From Zygnema cylindricum (lineage: Eukaryota; Streptophyta; Zygnematophyceae; Zygnematales; Zygnemataceae), in the NCBI GenBank assembly GCA_037447655.1, contig JBBHKE010001526.1:158601-222600 (forward strand): a stretch of DNA of 64,000 nucleotides, written 5' to 3'. Under the pieces are notes generated by a model, which was not told where the DNA came from, ran no database searches, and saw nothing but the letters and a program-made list of their open reading frames with translations. Positions 57,625-64,000 of this stretch are shown piece by piece. How positions within the stretch are numbered: the first letter of the stretch is position 1; each line of letters opens with the position of its first letter. A program made the position numbers and the translations under genes.

Positions 57625-58149
57625 TACACCGCGAATCGTAATTAGAGTAAAGAAATAATTAGTGTAAAAAATGAAAAAGAATAATTAGGGTTATTAACTC
57701 TAATTTGGGTAATCAATTATTTTAAAAGAAAAAAGTTACTCTAATTTATCAATAACTCTAATTTGGGTTTCTTTCCGTAAGAATTATCAACGCTGAATAT
57801 ATTTACTGTAAATTAGGTACATGTGCATTATCTGACAAAACGTACAGTTTCACGTCATTATGACGTTTGCACTATGTGGTTTGTGAAAACGCAGTTACAT
57901 GATAACGACCTGTATTAAATCGTTTTTTGTACTTTTTTAGTTAATAAATTACAATTTTCATGGTCAGACACCGACCTTACGCCACACTATTTAAAACGAC
58001 ACTATATTAGAGTTGTTAACGCTGATTCAAAAAGTACCTTTAATAATGTAAAGAATAATCTAGAATTATGTACTCTATTTAGGGTGATAGAGTCAAAATT
58101 TGGGGCGACAGAATTAGCGTACATAACGGTAATTACGATTCGCGGTGTA
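57625..58149. mobile_element. MITE-A, uninterrupted copy
   Basis: TACACCGCGAATCGTAATTAG to its inverse ending CGCGGTGTA, 525 bp. At about 57965-57985 it keeps the contiguous site CTTACGCCACACTATT into which the F5 copia inserted in copy 1. No MITE-B flanks here, so MITE-A moves alone as well. Confidence 0.88.
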
Positions 58150-58152
58150 CTG

Positions 58153-58354
58153 TACACCTTGAATCGTTATTAGACTTATGTACTCTATATCGGCGCCCCA
58201 AAATTTTGACATTGATACCTTAAGTAGAATAAACTATACTATTTAAGGACGTGGACCAGAATCTGCCACGTTTCCAGCACTAGATTAGTATTGATGACAC
58301 TAATTAATTTTTGACACTAATAATTTCTTTAGTCTAATAACGATTCGCGGTGTA
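58153..58354. mobile_element. Short MITE-A relative
   Basis: It has ends TACACCTTGAATCGTTATTAG and CTAATAACGATTCGCGGTGTA with an unrelated 160-bp centre. Head-to-tail next to the previous copy, separated by 3 bases. Confidence 0.65.
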
Positions 58355-58381
58355 CTTTTGTCATGTTTCGAGTTTATCTAT

Positions 58382-59059
58382 GGGAATTGATCATGGCAGT
58401 AGACTGTTTTGGTTGCGCACAGTCACTTACGTCATTTTGTGAAAGACTGTACGTTTTAAGTACACATTGGTATGAATAATGTATTGAGTCTAATAAAACG
58501 AACCTTAATGTTGATTCGTAGATAGTGTGGCTTGATTTCGTCGCGCGTGACGACGCGCATTTTTTTCATTTAATTTCAATTGATATTTTTAATGCCGTTC
58601 CTTTTATACTTTTATTATAGTGAACAAAGTTTATTTCGTTTCGTGCGTTATAATATTTCCGTACAAGACTTATAATACTCCAGTTTTGAGAAGTTTCGTT
58701 TCAATTTGCGGCCAAGTTAAAATCCAACATGTGCTTTCACCGTGGAGCTCACGTAACGACAGAAAGTGACTGTGCGCAACACTTTTATTTACATGTGGTT
58801 GCCGCAGTTTTGTTACCGTAAACCTTTGCCGGCCGTGTGAATTGCTGATTTTATTATGACGGTCGACGTTCGCAAACGCGGCATAATTTTAAGCGGTTGA
58901 AACAATATTTTGAATGTCAAAGCTGTCCAACCGATTGACCGTCAAATTTAGACTCAACGGTACTTTTCTTGTACCAATGTGTACTTTAAACGTACAATTT
59001 TTCACAAAATGACGTAAGTGACTGCACAACCAAAACACTCACTGCCATGATCAATTCCC
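58382..59059. mobile_element. MITE-D, about 90-bp inverted ends
   Basis: GGGAATTGATCATGGCAG at 58382 is inverted at 59042-59059. Similarity continues inward through TTACGTCATTTTGTG and TAAGTACACATTGGTA for about 90 bp. 678 bp. No coding. Only copy seen in the window. Confidence 0.75.
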
Positions 59060-59084
59060 TTAATAAAATTCAATTACAATTCCG

Positions 59085-59520
59085 TTGAAGTAAAGTTAAA
59101 CTGTTAAACTTGAGTTAAATTTAAAGTTTAGTTGATATCCTTTTGAAATTCCCGTTAATGTTATGTTAGAGTTTAAACCCACCCTTCTGAATTTCGTTAA
59201 AGTTCCATTAAAGTTCAATTAAAGTTTTGCTAAAGTTAAATTAAAGCTAAGTTAAAGTGAAGTTTAAGTTAATTTAAAGATATTTTCAAGTTAAACTTCA
59301 TAAAGTTGAAGTTTAGTTAAACTGGAGTTAAAGTTTTAGTTAAATTCGCGTTCAGTTTATATATCGTTGAAGTTAAGATAAAGTTAAGCCCAATTATAGC
59401 TGAGTTAAACTTGAGTTGAAGAAGTCCCATTAAAAATGCAGTTAAAGTTAATGTTCCGTCAAAGTGGAGTTATGTTCAGTTAAAGCATAGTCAAGAAGTC
59501 CCGTAAAAAGTGCAGATACA
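59085..59520. repeat. Degenerate GTTAAA-type repeat
   Basis: More than 25 occurrences of AGTTAAA, AGTTTAA or AAAGTT variants at irregular 6-14 bp spacing. GAAGTCCC(A/G)TAAAAA occurs twice (59428, 59490). It is low complexity and non-coding. Confidence 0.75.
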
Positions 59521-59792
59521 AGTTATTAGCAAAATACGTTCATGCAAAAATACGACAAAAATGAAAAAACGCTCAAGGAAAAAAAGTTATTGAATAATAA
59601 AACAAAAGAGCTTGAAATAAGTATGGTCATCACCTAACCACAAAGAAAACTAAACGTTAGATTATAAATCGACAAACCATAAATAGGTCTGTTGGAGAAC
59701 GTACGCTGGAAAAGAAACGTTATAATACACGACACAGGAAAAAAGGCAAACAAGACAAAAAAAATATATAGTTACAGCGAATAAAAGGATAC
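59521..59792. other. Unassigned A-rich sequence, left part of an interrupted block
   Basis: GACAAATG...AAAAA phrases, with GTTACAGCGAATA at 59771. The same style resumes at 60761-61115 (GTTACAGCGAAATAG), so one older repeat was probably split by MITE-B copy 3. Confidence 0.35.
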
Positions 59793-59795
59793 ATA

Positions 59796-60532
59796 GGGTG
59801 AAGTTCCATCATACGTTTTTGCAATTGTACGACAAACTCTACAGACCAGGTCGATTGAGTCGAAGTTCCATCACGTAGAGTTTGTATGCCACATGTTCTA
59901 AATTGATTGGCGCCACGCAAGCTACGATCCGATATTGAATATCATTCAGATTTTTAGCACCGACAAACTCAACTTCAAATCTTGACTTGCGTGCCATGTA
60001 CTTGCGTACGAAGTAATCATACGACAAAACTTTTATACATTTTGCAGACGCCAGTTTGTACGCCAGCTCATTTTTTAGGGTTTCAGTTTTCGAACATATT
60101 GAAAGTCCTTTGAGAGAAATAGTGTGACAAACAAAAGTTACCAAAAATAGCGTGACGATGGAATGTTACGAAATTTCGTTTTTATTTTCGGTTGTATTTT
60201 GGAAAGCGCGTGTCATGTGCAAATCTTAAGATTTTTGGTTGGTTTTCCATCATGACACGTAGCTTAATTGTCCACCGTGTCACAAAATTTTTTTTTTCTG
60301 TATATGCTAACCCACCTCTTCGAGGTGGGTTGAGTGTATTAGAGAAAATTGAAGTGAACTCCTCGAAGATGAACATGTGACGGCCAGTATTACCTCCAAG
60401 ACCTTCGGAGAGTATCGGCAAGATTCTCTGTAATGTTGTTTTTCGTATAAAAACGAAAAAGGCGGTACGATTTGGTACGGAGAGTCGCGGATTTCTGTAA
60501 AAAACGCCACTTTTCGCTTGATGGAACTTCAC
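59796..60532. mobile_element. MITE-B subfamily copy 3
   Basis: GGGTGAAGTTCCATCA to TGATGGAACTTCACC, flanked by ATA on both sides (59793-59795, 60533-60535); 737 bp. An inner ACCCACCTCTTCGAGGTGGGT hairpin is at 60310-60330. It contains minus-strand open frames, but none has a recognisable domain. Confidence 0.75.
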
Positions 60533-60536
60533 CATA

Positions 60537-60760
60537 AGGGTGAAGTTCCATTACACCATAGTTCAAAAGTAGGCGTTTTTTGGTAGGCCTTTTGTAGGCT
60601 GCCTTTAGCGTAAGTTGTGTTAAGGGCTTTCCATGTGATATTCTTAGATCGCTACTTTCATCAGCGACCGTCCGATCGTCCGAATCTGACGATAGTCCTA
60701 TCGTAAGTTGTGTTATGGGCTTTTCATGTGATCTTCTTAGATCGTTACTTAACATGATGA
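60537..60760. repeat. MITE-B end plus truncated hAT-like MITE
   Basis: GGGTGAAGTTCCATTACAC (60537) is cut by CATAGTTCAAAAGTAGGCG (60556), the same end as the 61842 element. The hAT-like part repeats GTAAGTTGTGTTA(A/T)GGGCTTTCATGTGAT-type wording twice (60610, 60703). No right end is found. Confidence 0.55.
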
Positions 60761-61121
60761 AAATGAAAGGCAAAGTACATAAAGAAAAAACCACTATAGA
60801 CAATACAATAAAATTGACAAATGAAAAAAATGTACGTCATAAAAACACGCCAAAACATAAAATGTTACGCGAAGAGCCACAATAAAGGTACTGTATACAA
60901 CAAAATGACTATGGAAAACGCACTCTCTAAAGTACATATTGACAAATCAAGAAAATAGTTTCGTTGGAATACGTGCCTTAGGAAAAATGACTCTGCAATG
61001 AACAACACGTGAAAAAAAAAGCAAATTGATAAAGCAAATATAGACGTTACAGCGAAATAGCCCAAAAGGAAAAGGTACTTTATAATCGCTAAAGTACACG
61101 TCAAAGCGAAAAAAAATTAGT
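60761..61121. other. Unassigned A-rich sequence
   Basis: See 59521-59792. The minus frames of 79-91 aa here are low-complexity and F/Y-rich. No domain. Confidence 0.35.
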
Positions 61122-61250
61122 GTTGTGTATCGAGAACCTTTTGCCAATGTTCGATATGTTTTTTTTTTTAACTTGCCGATAATCGATATATCGTTACGGT
61201 ATATTGAGAAGGCACGATGCAATTGTAATAAATCGCAATGAGTTATCGGC
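61122..61250. repeat. MITE-C end fragment
   Basis: AGTGTTGTGTATCGAGAACC and TGCCGATAATCGATATATCG match the left end of 57081-57549; the rest is missing, cut by a MITE-A. Confidence 0.6.
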
Positions 61251-61258
61251 TCGATAAC

Positions 61259-61817
61259 TACAACGTGAATCGTTATTAGCTTTTAGAAATTATTAGTGTT
61301 AATAATGAATTAGTGTTGTTAATGCTCATTTGGGTTTTGCAAAATTTCAAAAAAAGTTTAATTGTAATTGATCCATAACGCTGATTTAGGTACACCAGAT
61401 CTGCCGTAATTATATATACAATAAAATAGGTAGAAGTACAAAATTTGACAATCCGTACAACGTCCCATCCTTTTACTATAATTGATCCATAATTATAATT
61501 TGGGTTTGCGAACGAGTTTTGTCGCAAACTCGACTCCACGTTTATTCTAAGCGCAGTTCTGTATGCAAGCGACATAAACTAACTACCATTTCTGTACGAT
61601 TTTAAGTATGAACTACATTGTTGTACGAAAAAAAAACACCTTTCGTACACCACACTATTCAAGAAATGCGTACGCCATAATCATTAAAACTAATATACAA
61701 TAACTGTAATTAATGTCAATGAAAAATTAGATTTATTAATTCTATTTCAGGTTTCGAGGTCAAAATTTGGGGGTGCCGATATAAAGTACATAAAGGCTAA
61801 TACCGATTCACGGTGTA
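61259..61817. mobile_element. MITE-A relative, diverged copy
   Basis: Ends TACAACGTGAATCGTTATTAG and CTAATACCGATTCACGGTGTA, 559 bp. The inside is diverged from the main MITE-A type. Confidence 0.65.
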
Positions 61818-61820
61818 CAG

Positions 61821-62200
61821 TACGCCGCTAATCGTTATTAGCATAGTTCAAAAGTAGGCGTTTTTAATGTAGGCCTTTGGTCGGCGCCTTTATCTTAAGT
61901 TGTGTTATGGGCTTTTCATGTGATCTTCTTAGATAGCTACATTTATCAGCGACCGTCCGATCGTCCGAATTTGACGGTGTAAATAATAATTTTTGGTCCG
62001 AATGTTTTAATTGGTCCAAGTTCCGATCCGAATGATTTAATTGGTCCAAATAGGTCCGAATACAATATGGGTCTTAAGATCATATTGTATGTTTTGCGTA
62101 CAATATAAATATTGTATGGGCCTACTTTCACCTACTTTTGAACTATGGTTATTAGTGCAAAAAACAAATTAGCGTAAACTCTAGTTTAATGTTAATAACT
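61821..62200. mobile_element. MITE-A relative, split by a hAT-like MITE
   Basis: TACGCCGCTAATCGTTATTAG at 61821 is interrupted at 61842 and resumes at 62148 (GTTATTAGTGCAAAAAAC). It is then cut at 62201 by MITE-B copy 4. Confidence 0.6.
61842..62147. mobile_element. hAT-type MITE with 8-bp duplication
   Basis: 306 bp with ends CATAGTTCAAAAGTAGG and CCTACTTTTGAACTATG, flanked by GTTATTAG at 61834-61841 and 62148-62155. An 8-bp duplication and CA-type ends are the hAT signature. No transposase. It contains a GGTCCGAAT repeat. Confidence 0.88.
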
Positions 62201-62203
62201 CTA

Positions 62204-62914
62204 AGGGTGAAATTCCATTAGGACATTTTGTAATTGTACAACCAACATTACAACATGCTACAATTTGAACGAAGTTCCATCCCGCAAATTTTGTAATCCA
62301 CGTGTTAGCGAAACAGTGGTGCCAAGTAACTATAGATTTGATATTAAAAATCGTCAATAATTTGCACACCAACCAAAAATCTTAATTTGCGTACCAGGTC
62401 ATCGTTCAACACAACTTTTGTATTCTTTGCAGACGCCTTGTTAGATACCACCTCATTTTTTTAGGGTTTCCGGTTTTTACGTGTGACGAATGAGCGTTGC
62501 CAGAAATTACGAATTGGTGGTAACAAAAATAGCGTGACAAAAGTGAGTTACGAGATTTCGTTTGTATTTTCTGTTGGATTTTGAATGCGTATATCGTGTG
62601 CAAATTTTTTTGATTTTTGTTGGTCGCCATCTTGACACGTATGCTCATTATCCAACGTGTCGTGGCTCAATTTTTTTCTGTAATTGGTGATGTACCTCCT
62701 CGAGGTACATCACCATATACATAAACTTTCGAAGCGAATGCTTCGCGAAAAAATATCCAACAGTCATTATTAACTCCCAGAATTTTAGAGAATATTGCCA
62801 AGATTCTCTGTAATGTTGTTTTACTGATAAAAACAAAATAAGAAGTACCGCGTAGTACGAAGAGGTCCAAATTTCTGTAAACAACCTCACTTTTCGTCTA
62901 ATGGAATTTCACCC
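62204..62914. mobile_element. MITE-B subfamily copy 4
   Basis: GGGTGAAATTCCATTAG to CTAATGGAATTTCACCC, 711 bp. Flanks TAA and TTT do not match. An inner ATGTACCTCCTCGAGGTACAT hairpin at 62689-62709 corresponds to that in copy 3. Confidence 0.75.
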
Positions 62915-63354
62915 TTTGTGATTTTGCGTCCCAAAAAAAAATAGCATTAACATTAATTTGGCACTTAACGCCAATTTGTGTGTCGAATTTCTAGCGTGTA
63001 CGCTGAGCTGTCATCTATTCAAAGTGCAAGTGTACTATCCTGACAGCTTTCGCCAAAACACGTACCTGTGCGGTTTGGAAATTGTACGAAACATGTATAT
63101 TAGAGTAAAATTTACGATATTTTATGCTTTGTATTTTGTAATGTTTCGCTCTTTCCGGCAGCTTACTGGTACTGAAATTCAATTTCCATGCGGAGCGCAC
63201 ATAATGTTGTAGAAATGAGATGTCACGTGGACGCGATGTACATAAACGAGCTTCTTGTACATTACACTAATTTCGACAAATGTAATATAAAATGGTTAAC
63301 ATTAAATAAATACTTTCCATATTACCGTTCATTTTATTTTCATATTAATAACAC
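62915..63354. other. No feature seen
   Basis: Frames 62958-63212 (plus) and 63015-63200 (minus) overlap and neither has a motif. No repeat is recognised. Confidence 0.4.
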
Positions 63355-63605
63355 TACACTGCGAATCGTAATTAGAGTAAAAAAAGAGAAAAAAAATAAT
63401 TAGAGTTATGAACTCTAATTTGTGTGATATAACTTTTTCAAAAAGAAATTTACTCTAATTTATTTAAGTATTATAATTTGACGTGCTGAATATATCTACT
63501 GTAAATTAGGTCCTACAGAATCTGACAAAACGTACAGTTTATCGTCACTATGACGTTTGCACTGCGCGGTTTGTTAAAACGCAGTTACATGATAACGACG
63601 TGTAT
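63355..63605. mobile_element. MITE-A, 5' half only
   Basis: It starts TACACTGCGAATCGTAATTAG and follows the MITE-A order through GTCACTATGACGTTTGCACTGCG and GATAACGACGTGTAT, then stops at about 63605. Confidence 0.75.
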
Positions 63606-64000
63606 GTAATAGGATTCCTAACATCTAAGAAAATCCCATTACTTCAATCAATTTCAACCACACATTCCACACATTGGAAAATACACATCCACATTGGAAA
63701 GCACTCACATAAAGATAAACTTTAAATTAGAAGAAGCTTCTGTCCACATAACATTAGCTTGGTCTCTTGCCCTCGTGGCTCAACCCTTCTTATATTAAAG
63801 TGTTTTCCTCTACTCTCCACTCTTAATAGTTCTATCTCTTAACTACTTAAACACTTGTTAGTTTGTAAGAGATTTCAATGCCAAAATGCCAATGCTCCAA
63901 TTTGGTTTTAATCGCTCAGGACCAAGATCAGTCACAATTTCCACAAACTTTTCCCCAAAGGAAATGATGTCTACTCTCCCCTTAGACTTCACTATTTATC
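63606..64000. other. Unassigned sequence to the window end
   Basis: T- and C-rich, with ACACATTCCACACATTGGAAAATACACATCCACATTGGAAA direct repeats (unit CACATTGGAAA, near 63670-63700). No gene is recognised; it may be an element edge continuing outside. Confidence 0.35.

Overview
This is nuclear DNA from a plant (streptophyte; the exact lineage cannot be fixed from the sequence). The grounds are many Ty1/copia LTR retrotransposons, several families of short terminal-inverted-repeat elements (MITEs), and one intron-containing host gene. That gene is on the minus strand at 48193-51999 and matches the C-terminal half of COP9 signalosome subunit 3 (CSN3). There is no bacterial-style operon, CRISPR array or phage.

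Layout. 1-31093: nested copia fragments in both orientations. I sort them into families by LTR similarity: F1 (LTRs at 1055, 7372, 35426, 42587), F2 (5066, 26335, 28458, 29759), F3 (3510, 20285, 23049), F4 (23979, 41442, 44332) and F5. F5 at 13348-19117 is the only nearly intact element: two LTRs that look identical, TSD TACGC, and one 1374-codon gag-pol frame broken by a single TAG. F5 sits inside a MITE-A, which sits inside a MITE-B. Two assembly gaps (4214-5065, 24557-24725) interrupt the region. The second gap is followed by a perfect 323-base mirror repeat (reversed, not complemented).

31094-35425: a palindromic MITE, two tandem-repeat arrays, a GC-rich island and a decayed remnant of a reverse-transcriptase polyprotein C-terminus. 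35426-43531: a complete but dead F1 element, itself split by an inverted F4 fragment. 43532-47235: GC-rich exon-like islands of unrecognised host genes; one is split by an F4 solo LTR with TSD GCGTT. 48193-52340: the shortened CSN3 gene with a CT-rich leader and a telo-box. 52345-64000: a dense nest of MITEs with no recognisable gene.

Main observations. (1) In the copia families whose start can be seen, the LTR ends inside gag and the primer-binding site is gag coding sequence. It is complementary to the anticodon arm of initiator tRNA-Met, not to its 3' end, which implies half-tRNA priming as in Drosophila copia. (2) LTRs of F1-F4 carry, antisense to the LTR, a tRNA-like module with a Pol III B box and usually a T-run. 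(3) The 323-base mirror repeat cannot arise by ordinary DNA copying and points to a data artefact. (4) A MITE-A-inside-MITE-B composite occurs at two loci with the same internal junction but opposite orientation. (5) The CSN3 gene can open at an in-frame ATG that would give little more than the PCI region.
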